DNA from: Adiantum capillus-veneris
Taxonomy: Eukaryota; Streptophyta; Polypodiopsida; Polypodiales; Pteridaceae
Assembly: GCA_014529385.2 (NCBI GenBank)
Contig: CM043961.1
Span: 18,582,478-18,646,477, forward strand
Reading direction: 5' to 3'
Length of the DNA stretch: 64,000 nucleotides
A program made the position numbers and the translations under genes. Numbering within the stretch: position 1 is the first letter of the stretch; every line of letters starts with the position of its first letter. Shown piece after piece: positions 48,022 to 59,384 of the stretch. The notes under the pieces were generated by a model. The model did no database searches. It worked only from the letters and a program-made list of their open reading frames with translations, and was not told where the DNA came from.

Positions 48022-49165
48022 TGTGAGCGGGATGAAAACACACACAGCGCCTCTGTAACGACCCGACACACACTCTTGGGAAGATACACACACACACTAT
48101 GGGGCACCACTCGGCTTACACAACACACCTGGCCGAGACAGGGAACACACCTCTGGAGTGAGAGGAGAGAGACTATCCACTTGCCCACTCCACACAGACA
48201 CACACATACACACACACACACCCAAAAAACTCAGCTCAAAAGAGGAGAATTTCTGATGTTTAGATACAAATGAGCTTGGGCCAACACCAATGGGGCAAAC
48301 AGCTCACACAATATGGGTAAAAGATACCAGATACAATCACAAACTAGAGCAGAAACTTCGCTCATAGGAGAAACTTACACAGAAAAACAGCAGGAAAAGA
48401 GTGAGGAATTTGGCAAAATGGACAGCGCCATCGCGTCCGGAACGGCCCAAAACCCCAGTCTACAATGTCAAAGTGCTCAAATCCGACCTCGGATGAGCAG
48501 TTTAGGGCCAAAACAGGCTCCAAAATGGGCAAAAACACACCTGCGGCTGTTCCTCCTCTCTTCTCCACGTTTTTCCTGGTCTTCTCTCAGTTTTTTCAGT
48601 TCCCACACTTAGCTTTATTAGTTGGGCACCCTTGGCCTTTTAGATGACCTCAAACGGACCCCGAACAGGCCAAAAACTGACCTCGCAGTGCATAGTTGTC
48701 ACCTTTTTGCATCATTCGCACACCTGGCACTCAGCTTTTTTCCAATAATGCATCTCGCCACCACGTGAAGTGGCCCCAAAAAAAGGTCCTCATGATGACC
48801 TTTTTGCATAATTCTCACAAGCAAACACCCACGTTGTGTCCGTCCTCATCTGCGTGCAAATATTGACCTCGTTCGCCCTCCTGACGCCACTAGATGCCAT
48901 CTGACGCACCTGCTGACCTCACGTCGTCGGCCCGCGGATAGCTTCCTCGAGAAGTTTTACGCGCTACCAACTCCTCCTTATTGTAGAAAAACACAATGGT
49001 ACTAGTAACGATGAAAATCGATGCACTATGTACATGATGTCCTACCTGTACACATGTGGGCCCCACGTAACCACCTGGCTCTGGAAAATGGGCAATACTT
49101 TATTTGATGCACCATGCATGGGTATGTACATATGCGCAATCCCTTGCTCCAAAAAACTCCTGACA
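48022..49165 (-). repeat. E5 5' LTR
   Basis: 1144 bp. Differences from the 3' LTR include ATAACG/GTAACG near the outer end, AACGCC/AGCGCC, GTGTCC/GCGTCC and TTTGCC/TTCGCC, mostly at CpG or similar sites. Confidence 0.95.
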
Positions 49166-49440
49166 GCGTTATGGCTTATTTGGGTGTTGGACAGGACACT
49201 ACCAACACCATCTACACTAACAGTCAAAGTGCATTGGCAATTGCAAGAAACCCAGTTTTTCATGCTCTCACAAAGCACATTGAGGTGCATTACCACTAGG
49301 TTAGGGAGAGGCTCTGAACAGGAGAGATCAGCTTGGTTTATGTGCCAACATAGGACAGCCTTAGATATCTTTTTACAAAGGCATTGCTCGTGAAAAGTTC
49401 AAAGCTTTTGGCAAAGCTTTGGGCTTACTCCCCTTTGTGG
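49166..49440 (+). pseudogene. Copia RNase H, C-terminal part
   Basis: AYLGVGQDTTNTIYTNSQ, SALAIARNPVFHALTKHIEVHYH, then with frameshifts ISLVYVPT and LFTKAL. These are the canonical last residues of copia Pol. The bases after the E5 target duplication continue the codon broken at 40437. Confidence 0.92.
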
Positions 49441-49536
49441 ACTGATCATGTCCTCAAGGCGTGGCACTTCCCTAGACTTTATGTGCCTGCTCTTGTTCAC
49501 TGCATCACTCCCAATGGGAATTTGTTACCATTTACA

Positions 49537-49745
49537 TGTGGTGATGTGTGTGAACACACTTAGGACCGTCGGGGCATTTTTTTCCTCACTAGGAGGTTTT
49601 CCCCCCCGTGCATTGTATATACGCCCATAACTCTAGGGCTATCTATCTTCCATTACAGATTAAGTTATACACTCTTTGTTGTGTGCCTTGAGCTTCCTTT
49701 GTCTTCTCCAAGTTGTGTGTGTTTTCTTGCAATCCTATTTCCAAC
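49537..49745 (+). repeat. Possible copia 3' LTR
   Basis: The 3' end CCAACA at 49740-49745 is typical of copia LTRs, and a TATA-like TGTATATACG lies near 49613. The start (TGTGGTGATG, 49537) is a guess: no clear polypurine tract precedes it and no second copy exists in the window. Confidence 0.4.
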
Positions 49746-49969
49746 AAGAGAGGGCATTTCAGACAAGCAGCTCCTCAAGCACTTTTTGTGCTTTATGAAG
49801 TAGATAACATTTGGCATACATGTCGACCAAGGCGTTGCCAAGCACGATGTTTTATTTCAATAGCCCCTGACTAAAAATATGATTGTGAATTATGTTGCCC
49901 GTATCAATGTCTTCCACAATGCCACATGCCTTCAATGAAGGGAAATGTAAGAGCGGAGCCGGATACTTG
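49739..49969 (-). pseudogene. PPR protein gene fragment
   Basis: Minus-strand translation gives LKACGIVEDIDTG, IIHNHIFSQGLLK, stop, NIVLGNALVDMYAKC, LLHKAQKVLEELLV, stop, NALSCW. This is the signature of a plant pentatricopeptide-repeat protein (PLS subfamily; IH...G, LGNALVDMYAKCG and A-x-x-VFE-type repeats). Such proteins bind organellar RNA. Only about two repeats remain, with two in-frame stops. It begins at the copia 3' end and stops at the (GA)n tract, so it may mark the old insertion site of the copia element, or be a captured fragment. Confidence 0.8.
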
Positions 49970-49970
49970 G

Positions 49971-49973
<3 letters not shown>

Positions 49974-50034
<61 letters not shown>
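49974..50034. repeat. (GA)n microsatellite
   Basis: 61 bp of GA separating the PPR fragment from the hAT fragment. Confidence 0.97.
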
Positions 50035-50037
<3 letters not shown>

Positions 50038-50078
50038 CTTCACAGTAGCATAAAATAGCCCACTAGTTTGTGTGTGGT

Positions 50079-50429
50079 TCATAAACTATATATATGTACA
50101 ACTGAAGCTTGGCGGACATAAGTTAGTGATGGGTTGCGGGCAGCTGACCTACATGATAAGCAACCAACATTCTCCCACTTGATGACCAATGTGAGATGGC
50201 TTACATTAATCAAGACCTCAACCATATATGTGCCGCTTTTAATAGCTTTGGATCTATCAATAGCTTTTATGAATGTCTCTCCCCTTGGACAAACCAATAT
50301 AACATTAATTAGTGGTCTTCTCTGAACATTTGACCAACCGTCACTGACAATTGTGCATCCTAAAAGCGATATATTCCCAAGAATTATTTTGGAAACAAGC
50401 TCTTTTAATTTGGTATAACATTTCCCCAA
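50079..50429 (-). pseudogene. hAT-like transposase fragment (DUF659 region)
   Basis: 116 codons. LGCTIVSDGWSNVQRRPLIN followed by VILVCPRGETFIKAID and SGTYMVEVL matches the DUF659 part of plant hAT-type transposases, which act in cut-and-paste transposition. The catalytic C-terminal half and the hAT dimerisation domain are not found downstream, where PPR and (GA)n sequence lie. The N-terminal zinc-finger part is on the same strand at 51015-51420, separated by the CACTA-like insert. Confidence 0.75.
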
Positions 50430-50448
50430 GAGATCATTTTGAGTCGTG

Positions 50449-51000
50449 CACTACAACACGTCGCTCGAATATTGACGTGCGTACAGACAGCCAAAAGCAT
50501 GTTTTAAAACTAAAAAGCGTTGGTGTAAGCGTCAATATATACATCGGCATCGTATCGTCGATATGCACGTCGATATATGGTTCATTGGAATACACGTTGT
50601 TATAACTGTCGATATACGCGTCGAAATAACGTTGGAATGGCAATATATTCCAACGTTACTTCCGATGCAAATATCGATGCCTTTTTTGAAGATTATTCCG
50701 ACACATATTCCATCACCTGCATCGGCACAAAAACCTGCAATTTTTTTTGGGGTAGAGGACTTGCAACTGATGTTGCATATATTGCAGCACCAAGAACCAA
50801 CCCTCTCTCCCCAAAGGAAGAGTGCAAAACAACCGCACTCCACCTACATTTTGACGCTGAAGAACGAGAAGTACATTCAGTACAGATGAGCAAAATTGTA
50901 AGCATAAAAAAATCACAAAATCAAAACCATAAACATGACAAGTTTTCAAAAGCATGACCATAACGTCGACTCCCAAACCATAAGCAGAACGACATGAAGA
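50449..51000. mobile_element. CACTA-like terminus with subterminal GTCGATAT repeats
   Basis: Starts CACTACAACACGTCGC, a typical CACTA terminal sequence, and continues with repeated GTCGATAT/GTCGAAAT motifs (about 50460-50670) and an 11-bp perfect inverted repeat (AACGTTGGAAT, 50628-50638 and 50647-50657). It separates two parts of the hAT transposase. No matching opposite terminus (CTTGTAGTG-like) was found, so the right border near 51000 is inferred from where hAT-like sequence resumes. Confidence 0.45.
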
Positions 51001-51014
51001 CTTTCTAACCATAA

Positions 51015-51420
51015 CTATTGCCCAAGCCCAACCTCATTGTGCTTAGAAGTAACACTGTCTAGTATTGTATCTCCTTGCAGATGTTGTTGTGTAGTAGTAA
51101 CCACCACAGGATCATTATGATTGGTGATTGGATCTGATTGCTCTTGGCATGCATCCATAAGAGGTTCCTCTACCCTCCGTTTCTTTCCATCCTTCTTTGC
51201 GATCTCTTCTCTCAAGTGCTATGCAACTGCAGATGCCTGAGGATGAGTGTATTTGCAAAAAATCTTTTTAAATCTATCCAAAAAATGATCCCTAACACGT
51301 AGAGCCTCGCTTATTTTTGTGGTGAAGAAAAATTTACATTGCCACTCCTGATATCGACCACATATGTTGTGAGCAAATTTCCACTCTTTGTTGGGGGCTG
51401 TTTTTTCTTTTCTAAATTTG
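51015..51420 (-). pseudogene. hAT-like transposase N-terminal BED-type zinc finger and linker
   Basis: Minus strand: W-K-F...RYQEWQCKFFF...RVRDHFL...KYTHPQASAVA, then a stop and LREEIAKKDGKKRRVEEPLMD with a polar linker. The Trp-x2-Cys...His layout resembles the BED finger that starts DUF659-containing hAT proteins. One Cys appears lost (FFF where F-C is expected). It is consistent with the transposase fragment at 50079-50429. Confidence 0.6.
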
Positions 51421-52771
51421 TACCACTTATGCCAGCATTTTTGTCCATTCCTTGCATTAATAGCTGAAGGTATAAGAACTTCATATTCAGTTATGAAAAC
51501 AATTCTCTACTGTTTAATATATATTAAAGCTATAAACTTAATTTTAAGAAAACAATTAAATTTACACGTTGTCTAATTTGCAATGCACTCTCTATCTAAC
51601 AGTATGCATAAAAGAAAACTATGAAATTTTTAATGCAATTACACAGTTGAGGATTACATTTACGTACTCTGCAATTCGCAAACAATAAGACACATTTAAA
51701 AACATCACATTGTCTATATGTAGTGGTTTAGGATTCTTTCTTCGCTTATTTTCACATGCAACATAGAATAATCAACTTAGACATTGGAACGATGATAATT
51801 ATTTGTAAAACACAAACAAAATTTATAATATGAATCATTTCAACCTCATGTACCAATACTCTTTCGCAATACACAATGCACTCTCTATCTAAAATTATGC
51901 ATCAGACATAACTATGAAATCTTCAATACAATTACACACTTGAGGACTATTTTTACTCAATCAAGGATTTTAGCTCCCTTATGCATTCAATTGAATATAT
52001 AAAAGCTATTTTCACCCAATTAAGGGTTGTAGCTTTCATATTGTGCAGTGACAAATGATATACATCAATTAAAACATATGATGTTATAAAATGCAAGACT
52101 TCAAGGATCTTTACATACCCGGTACACTAGTGCAAGGCATCCAACCCTTGACTAACGACTCATTTTTGAAATATTCTCATCTTCCAAAACCACCTTTAGC
52201 CTCTTGATGAACCACTGGCTTCGTCGCAATGAGCATGAATTTAAGATATTCCATTTGTTTGGCATCATACCTTTGCTTTCGGTCAAGAATTTTATTGTTT
52301 TAAGAAGAGGTAACCATATTAAGAATCACGCTTAGCCCAGAAATAGGACATGTGACTCTGTAACCTTAGGTCATCTCACAAGGAGAAATAATTGTACCCG
52401 ATGTTAGGATATACTTCCCAAGGATTTTCCTAGTCAAAATGCCAAAGATAGTCGAGTTTTTACTATATACAGAAGAGCCCGCCAAGAAAATAAAAAAGCT
52501 CGATGAGCCCTCAAGAAAAATAAAAAAACCTGACGCGTTTACCGATGAAAAGAATTTTTGCAGTTTACCAACAGGGTCACGTTAATATTTAGCGCAATCA
52601 CATGATTTTCATGTGTGATAACTCAACAATATTAACGTGTTCACGAGTTCGTGAACGTTAATGAAATCCCTGGTCTTTGCTAAACACTAGGGCCCATAAC
52701 ACCTAGTGAGCATGTATTTAACAAAAACTAATCCGAACCTAGATTGTCATAACTATAATTGCCAATGCTTA
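51421..52771. other. AT-rich non-coding DNA with a diverged direct repeat and inverted repeats
   Basis: No coding sequence. A roughly 83-bp segment beginning CAATGCACTCTCTATCTAA at 51581 recurs, diverged, at 51874 (offset 293). Near 52600-52655 there are two imperfect inverted repeats: ATCACATGA/TCATGTGTGAT and ATTAACG..TTCACGA/TCGTGAACGTTAAT. Confidence 0.5.
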
Positions 52772-52822
52772 TGTAGGAATTGGCCTATTAACTTGAAAGT
52801 AGCAAAAATTAAAGAGAGTACT

Positions 52823-53838
52823 TGTAATGGAATTGGCCTATTAACTTGAGAGTAGCGGAAATTAGAGAGAGTACTTTTGAGAAATTACTTTGTGAGCATA
52901 GCTGGTGATCATAATTGAAGATAGAAACATCAACATAGCATTTAGTTAACTTGGCATGAACAATACTTTTGCAAGAGAGAGAATTTAGAGAACATGACCA
53001 CAATTGAGGACCGAATTTATGTGGAGCCGGTCCCCCCTCCAATAGGCACTTGTATTATGATTTCTCCCATCAAGAGAGACTTGTTACAATACAATCTTTG
53101 TGTTCCTTGTGACCTAGGTGATGCAATGAATATAGAAAGCTTCATGCATCACAAGCAGAACATAAACTTTGTCGAAAGCATTAACTATCCCAAGCCTCAG
53201 TCCCAAGACCTCAAACACCTTCAAAGGTGAAGAGAGCTAGCAGGGAATGAGGGTAGGGAAGAGGAGGAAGAAACATTTCATAGGAGAAAGAACTAGTTCC
53301 TCACTTATCATCACTCTTCTTGCTAGCATACATAATAGCATAGTAATGAAGATGGAGAAGATAGCAAGCTTAAGCATTGAAGCATGGCTTTTGGTTGGAT
53401 TTTCATTCCATAGCCAAGAGTGTTGGTGTAAGCTCTCAACCTCTCTACTTGCTTGGAGAAGGAGAGCGAGCTCTTGCACTTTGCACTTCACACAATGAGA
53501 GTGTGTGTGAGTGTGTGTTGGACCCCCTAAGCAAGCCCCCTACTAGTATTGGTCAACCCCCCCTTGTAGTTCATGCTTGAAGCTCATTGGACCCCTCCAG
53601 GCCTAGCCAATCACAAGTAGGAGGTAAATCAAGTAACAAGGGTAGCCTTGGGACAAGTGTCCCCCTTTCCCCTTTGAGAGAGAGGACTTAATAAACGTAA
53701 AAACAATTAATAAAATCTTTTAAATTATCATCGGACCCCTTGGGTGGCCAACCAATAGGCTTTAGGAACACCATGAGGGCAACATGAGGAGGAACTTGAC
53801 AAGTGTCCCTTTTGCTTTCTTTGTACCAAGCATGCCTT

Positions 53839-53875
<37 letters not shown>

Positions 53876-54397
53876 CTCTCTCATTCCCCCTCTTGTAGGG
53901 CTCTCCCCCTCCTTGTAGGGATTGGTATTGACTTTTGCAAACCTCAAGCCACTCAACCTTGGGCCCGATTCCCACCACAAGCTTGGGCCTGGTTCCCACC
54001 TCAAGTACAACCCTAGCATCTCAAGCACCTCAAGCATCTTAGTCATCAAGCACCTCAAGCACCATAGTCATCAAGCACGACAAGCACCTTAAGCTTGGGC
54101 CGGGTTCCCACCTCAAGCTCATGACCCTAGCTTACCTAAGGTCAAAGGACTTTTACACTAACTATTAAAAGTCTTCAATGAAGCTAACCCTAAGGTCTTT
54201 ATGCTCCATTGGTTAGCCTTGCTCTTTGATATACCATCTCTCATTTGGTTCCCTTTACCACATTGGCCCTGTGTTGAGATAGATCTTTAAGCACATGTCT
54301 ATATCTTAACCCTTGTTCTCAGTTATTCTCCCACATTAAATGATCAATTTAATATGAGAAAATTGTTTTGGTTGGTTAGATATTAGATTTTATGACA
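52823..54397 (-). repeat. E6 3' LTR with duplicated outer end
   Basis: Related to E2/E3 LTRs (shared GGAGCCGGTCCCCCCTCC block at about 53022, GAGAAAAT...TTATGACA end). The outer 50 bp is duplicated in tandem (52777-52826 and 52829-52877). It contains (GT)n at 53845-53874 and a CACCTCAAGCAT/AGTCATCAAG minisatellite at about 54017-54090. Confidence 0.8.
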
Positions 54398-54769
54398 CCT
54401 TTCTCTTGAAATCATAGTCATCCTCAACTATGAGGTAGAAGAGATAAAGCCTTAGTCATTAGTCAATCTTACTTAGTGGGTAGAGGATCCCTTTTTACTC
54501 TACGACATCTCTCCAAGATGGATGACTAATACATTTGGTGCTTGGAAGACATAGCTTCCGCAAGCATGTCTATTGTTTAGTCCATTTTATTCTCCCAAAG
54601 TAGAGTGACAAATTCTACTTGGTGTTTGAGAGACGTCGTCATCACAAAAATAATTCTAAGCATGCAAATTATTTAAATTTGTGCACAATAAAAAGAGAAC
54701 TTAGACGTATAAGACAAAAACATTGGTCATTCAAAGAAAATTGTACATGTGCTTACTCTATTGTAGCAT

Positions 54770-55936
54770 TTTAAGCATTGACAAGGTTCATACTATCCTT
54801 AAGTTGTATTCCTTGCATCCATCTAGCATCTTCAATAGGATAATTTTGAACTTAATAAGATACCATCAGATAATCTTACCATGTCGTAGTACCTTGTCTT
54901 CATGCTGAAGAATAGCTTCAAGTTGTAGAACCTCTTCTTGGTCTTCAACTTTGGGAGGGTATTCAATAATTGATTCACTTGGTGGATGTCCTTTGTAGGG
55001 CTTGAGTAGGCTCACATGAAAAGCATTGTGTATGAGCCAATGGTTGGGCAACTTGAGTTGTTAAGCCGTCTCATTGATAGGTTTCAAGATTTGGAAAGGA
55101 CCGTAGTATCTTTTTTCTAGCTTAGCATAATACTTTTGATGGCCCGTAGAATTTTTGCCCGTCGTTTGCCTTAATCGAGCCTTAGGAAACTTAAGTTTTT
55201 GAACGTTAAGGCCCTTCTGTGCTTGTCAGCAACTTTTTGCCTTTGTTGAGAGATGGATATATCCTCCTTAATCTTTTGAAAATATACTTATAGGTCACGG
55301 CTATACTCATCGGCAGCGAAGATCTTCCCATGTACTTTTAGTAGCAAGGGACTTTTTGGTCTTCCCTCTATGATCTCAAAAGGTGCTTTTCCCGTAGAGG
55401 TATGTAGAGTATTATTATAGGCATACTCTACAAGAGGTAAGTACTTATCCCATTGTGAGCGTTGATCTACTTCTGTAACATAAGTCTTTAGTAGATCGAG
55501 TATTGTAAGATTGGCTATCTCACTTTTGCCATCCGTTTGTGGGTGATAGGCCGGAAGAGAAATTCAATCTTGTTCCTAGATTTTCAAAGAGACCTTTCCA
55601 GAAATTACTGGTCATTCTAAGATCTCTATCTGACACGATGGATGTTGGTAATCCATGGTGTTTGAAAATCTAAGATATGAAGAGAGTTGCCATTTGGTGT
55701 GCCTTAATATTCTTTTTGACGGGAATAAAGTGTGCTTGCTTGCTAAACCTGTCGACTATTGTCCATATTCCCGTATTTACATGGATAGACTTGGGTAATC
55801 CAAAGATGAAATTCATGGATATACTCTCCCATGGTGAATTTGGGATAGGCAATGGCTGGAGTAATCCAGGTTTCTTCCCTCTATCATACTTAGTCTTTTG
55901 GTATACACATTTTGAAACATACTCTTGTATGTCCAC
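54770..55936 (-). pseudogene. E6 integrase and chromodomain remnants
   Basis: Core pieces [21 protein letters not shown] and ISMNFIFGLP (first catalytic Asp now Asn), HHCC remnant CVYQKTKY (one Cys of the pair lost), then KVHGKIFAADEY and HNAFHVSLLKPYKG. The chromodomain lies at about 54770-54900. Several frameshifts. Confidence 0.8.
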
Positions 55937-55972
55937 TTTTATGGTAGGCCAATAGAAGTACGTTTCTACTCC

Positions 55973-57130
55973 TCAGAGAGTTACAGATTGAATGCCTCTA
56001 TGCCCCACATAGGGAGGAGAATGGGATTCATACATAGATTTCTTACGAAGGGAATGGGTAATACATAGCCTATTGCCGTGGAGAAGATAACCATCCTGCA
56101 AGGTGAATGGTTCCTCTTTCTTCCTCAAAGCAAGGGCGGGCATTATGTCTCTAAAGTCAGGGTCAGTTGCATACTCATCTGTCATAGAAGATAGATCATT
56201 GTGAGTAGCTATAGACACCGCATCAACTTTTGGTCATCGTGAAAGTGCATCGATCACTTGATTGTGCTTACCAGCAATGTGAGCAATATGGAAATTAAAT
56301 TGAGAAAGAAAATTTACCCACCTCATTTGTTTGTTGGAAAGCTTGGTTTGTGCCATGGAATACTTGAGACTTTGGTGGTCGGTTCGTAGAATAAATGGAG
56401 TCCCCAATAAGTAGCATTTCCATGTGTCTAGGGCATGTAGAATAGCTAAAAGCTCTTTCTCATAAATGCCCAAGACTCGTTCATTGGTAATGAGACTTCG
56501 GCTCTCATATGCTATGGCATGCCCTTCTTGAAGCAAAACTACTCCGATGCAATCGCCACAAGCATCACATTGGACCTCAAATGGCTTTGAGAGATCTGGA
56601 AGCATGAGGAATGGTTGGGAGGTAAGCTTCTCCTTGAGCTTATCAAAAGCATTTTTCTCCTTAGCAGTCCATACATACTTAACATTCTTCTTAGTTTAAG
56701 TCATGTAGTGGTCCTGCTACTTGAGAATTTTTCTATGAAGCGTCTATAATATGCACACATAACAATAAAGCTTCTTAGCTCATGTAAATTCCTTGGATTA
56801 GGCCATGCTTTTATTACCTCTAACTTTGATGGATCCATACGGATACCATCTTGAGAGATAATATGACCTAGGTATTGAGTCACTTGGAGGAAAAATTCGC
56901 TTTTCTTTTGGTTGAGAAAAAGCTTGTTCACCCTCAATGCTTGAAAATCACTTGAAGATGTTGCTTATGTTCCTCGAATGACCTGGAGTAGATTGTGATA
57001 TCATCAAAGAACACTCCAGTGAATTTGCGGCAGCACGGTCTAATTTTTTTCTCCATTAGATGATTGAACATGGCTAGTGTATTAGTCAAGCTAAAAGGCA
57101 TGATTAGATATTCATAAAGGCCAAACATTG
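55973..57130 (-). pseudogene. E6 RT palm, connection, RNase H
   Basis: RT palm with VFFDDITIYS (57000-57030), connection QYLGHIISQDGIRMD and RNase H CDACGDCIGVVLLQ...FILRTDHQSLKY through HIAGKHNQ. RNase H catalytic positions are kept although the frame is broken between the pieces (56605-56701 and 56934). Confidence 0.82.
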
Positions 57131-58094
57131 TATGAAACGCGGTCTTTAGGATATCGACTATCCTTATTTGATGATAGCCACTTTTAAGGTCAATTCTATT
57201 GAAGTAGGTAGAGCCTTATAGCTTATCAAACAGATCTTCTACCCGAGGCACGAGAAATCTATTTTTTATAGTGATATGGTTTAGTGCTCGATAGTGCACA
57301 CACATACGGTATGTACCATCTTTCTTCTGCACTAAAAGGATTGGAGAATAAAAGGGTCTAGCAACTCCTGTACTTGCCTCATGATCTCCTCTTATTGAGC
57401 TTGAGAGACTCGATAAGAAGGCTTGTTAGGCAATGAGCTTGCTGGAAGGAGCTCAATGTGATGGTCATCATCCCCTCATTTTGGAGGTAAGTCCATAGGG
57501 ATATCATTGATGAACACGTCTTGGGATCCTTTTAGAAAATTAGACAAGTCTAACTCTTCTTGATTCCTACCATTTATATTTGATAAACATTATGATCTTT
57601 TAGAGACTCTTTGATACTGAGCTCTTCATTGATTTATCAAAAGCGGAAAGATTTACAAGTGGTATAGTACAACCACACTCACTAGCATCTATATACATGT
57701 TCTTTCCCCTGTAGGTGAAGTAGATTCTCCTTTCAGGGAACTTCAGGTTGGCAGCCATGAGATCAAACCATGGTGCCCCTAGGATAGCATCCTCATGTTG
57801 GAGAGGAGAGATGAAAAAGTTTTCTTTGTCAACATAGCTTTGGACATGGAGCCTCAACTTCCCAATCAAGGGAGTAACGGAGGCTCGTTGTCCCTTGAAA
57901 GCAGTGTCGGTTGTTACAGCATCTCCCATCTCAAGAGCTTGAATGCCCAGCTTAGTGGCCAACTCCGATGATATGAAGTTGTGACTAGAGCCAGGGTCAA
58001 ACAAGATGAAGGCATCGTGCTCTCTTACCTTCCCCAAGCATAGGAGAGAGGTGCACCTTTGCAATGAGCATCCTCTTTTGGAGCTTTGATGGTG
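57131..58094 (-). pseudogene. E6 protease and RT N-terminus
   Basis: The protease (57600-58050) is fairly complete: LFDPGSSHNFIS, then AILGAPWF and RGKNMYIDASE. The RT N-terminus (57230-57480) is recognisable but shifted and missing the CSPV part. The upstream end joins the CACTA-type terminus. Confidence 0.8.
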
Positions 58095-58292
58095 CACTAC
58101 AAGAGGTTATGTGCACTTGTGAAGCTTTTAGCGACGGAAATACATTGGACTTTTTTACTTCCTGATGTCGCTATATACGTCGCTAAAATGCGATGCATAT
58201 AGTGACGCCTACAGCGATGATTGCAGTCTTTCTTTAGTGACGCTTATAAGCGATGTTGCAGAACCTTATATGGAGAGCTTATAGCGATGCCC
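58095..58292. mobile_element. CACTA-type terminus with GCGAC/GCGATG subterminal repeats
   Basis: Begins CACTACAAGAGG, matching CACTA-superfamily ends, then about ten copies of AGCGACG/AGCGATG/GTCGCTA in both orientations between 58125 and 58292, which are typical transposase-binding subterminal repeats. No transposase ORF and no opposite terminus were found, so the length of the element is unknown. Confidence 0.55.
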
Positions 58293-58307
58293 GAGAGTAA
58301 AAAATTT

Positions 58308-58340
58308 TGGGTGGCAGGGCATTTAATGCCCTACCACCCA
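58308..58340. repeat. Inverted repeat with 15-bp arms
   Basis: Arms TGGGTGGCAGGGCAT and ATGCCCTACCACCCA around TTA with one mismatched pair. It lies just past the CACTA subterminal repeats. Confidence 0.85.
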
Positions 58341-59384
58341 TCAACCATATTGAATGTTTCCAGAATAAATTATACCTAAATGAATTCAAGATAAGCACAG
58401 ATTCACCTTTGAAAGAAAGTGCAAGGTATAGACCCAAAGTAGTCACCCACAAGACAATATTAACTCCATCATGCATAGTATTGTTTACACAACAAAGATA
58501 CTGACAAAAGTAATTGGACGAAAGTGAATTATTGAAAGTAAATTGATGACAAAATTATACACATCATAGGCAAATCACTTGATTGTTAAGCTTTGCAAAT
58601 GTATAGTTACAACACAATTGTCGTTATTGAGAAAATACATCGTTTTCCAAAAGTTACAAAACAATGTACACACGTCATCTCATTATACATGCTATGACAA
58701 AAGAAAACTAATGCTACCTGGCTACGGCTAGATTGACGTCGTCATTCAGACGTCTCGTCGCGTCCAAGCAGTGTATCTGTCGGATTTTGCAGAAAAAAAC
58801 AGTAAGACTTTCTGTAAGTATAAACATATAATAACAAAACAATCTATTTTCTTAGTTTATCATTAAAATACAACAAATGTAAAAGAGTAAAGTGAAATAC
58901 TAACCATGCCGCCGCGAGAACTGAGAATGTCCATCAGGGCATTTAAGCCCTTTCTGCTCGCGTTGTCAGGGGATTTGTATTCGAAAGGTGAGCCAAGAAG
59001 ACACAGGGCCCCTGGTTGTGAGAGGTGCGAGAAAAAAAGTTGCAACAGACACAATCAATGGGGACAGAGCTATAAACAGACAGTTTGATTCAGATTCTGA
59101 AGCTTGATAACTCAAATCAAATACTTAATAGTATCCCTGTTTAATCAAATGTTAATGGAGGATTTTATGCTCCTTACAAGGTTTAACCTGCCTTAATCTA
59201 GGTGCTAATTAAGAAATCAAATGTCAATAATGATGGTAATGTCTGGTCCGATAAACAATACCAAATAAGCTCTTTTGCCTTAATTGGTCTGCCAAAGACT
59301 GCCTTGATCTGCTTCGTTTTCCTTCTGCTGCTTCAAGGTTGAGAGAGAGTTGATTTTCCTTCCGCTATGGTTATGGGAGCTTCG
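58341..59384. other. No gene seen
   Basis: AT-rich DNA. Short open stretches are present but none shows recognisable content. Confidence 0.4.

Larger units (their letters stand above)
40438..49165 (-). mobile_element. E5: apparently intact dual-RNase H gypsy element (Tat/Ogre-like)
   Basis: 8728 bp, minus strand. Two LTRs of exactly 1144 bp (40438-41581 and 48022-49165; TGTCAGGA...CTCACA), about a dozen differences by eye, mostly transitions. The target duplication is 4 bp, GCGT (40434-40437 and 49166-49169). A purine-rich tract lies at 41582-41602, a primer site at 47996-48015, and there is one uninterrupted Gag-Pol frame of 1802 codons. Removing E5 restores the copia reading frame. It is the only element here with no visible coding defect. 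Confidence 0.95.
52772..58094 (-). mobile_element. E6: decayed chromovirus, 5' end lost at a CACTA terminus
   Basis: Same family as E2/E3 on the minus strand. The 3' LTR is about 52823-54397, followed by chromodomain, integrase, RNase H, RT and protease remnants. The order stops within the protease-Gag linker at 58094, where CACTACAAG begins; Gag, primer site and 5' LTR are absent. Many frameshifts and stops, but at the three codons where E2 and E3 share stops E6 has sense codons, so it helps polarise those changes. Confidence 0.88.
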
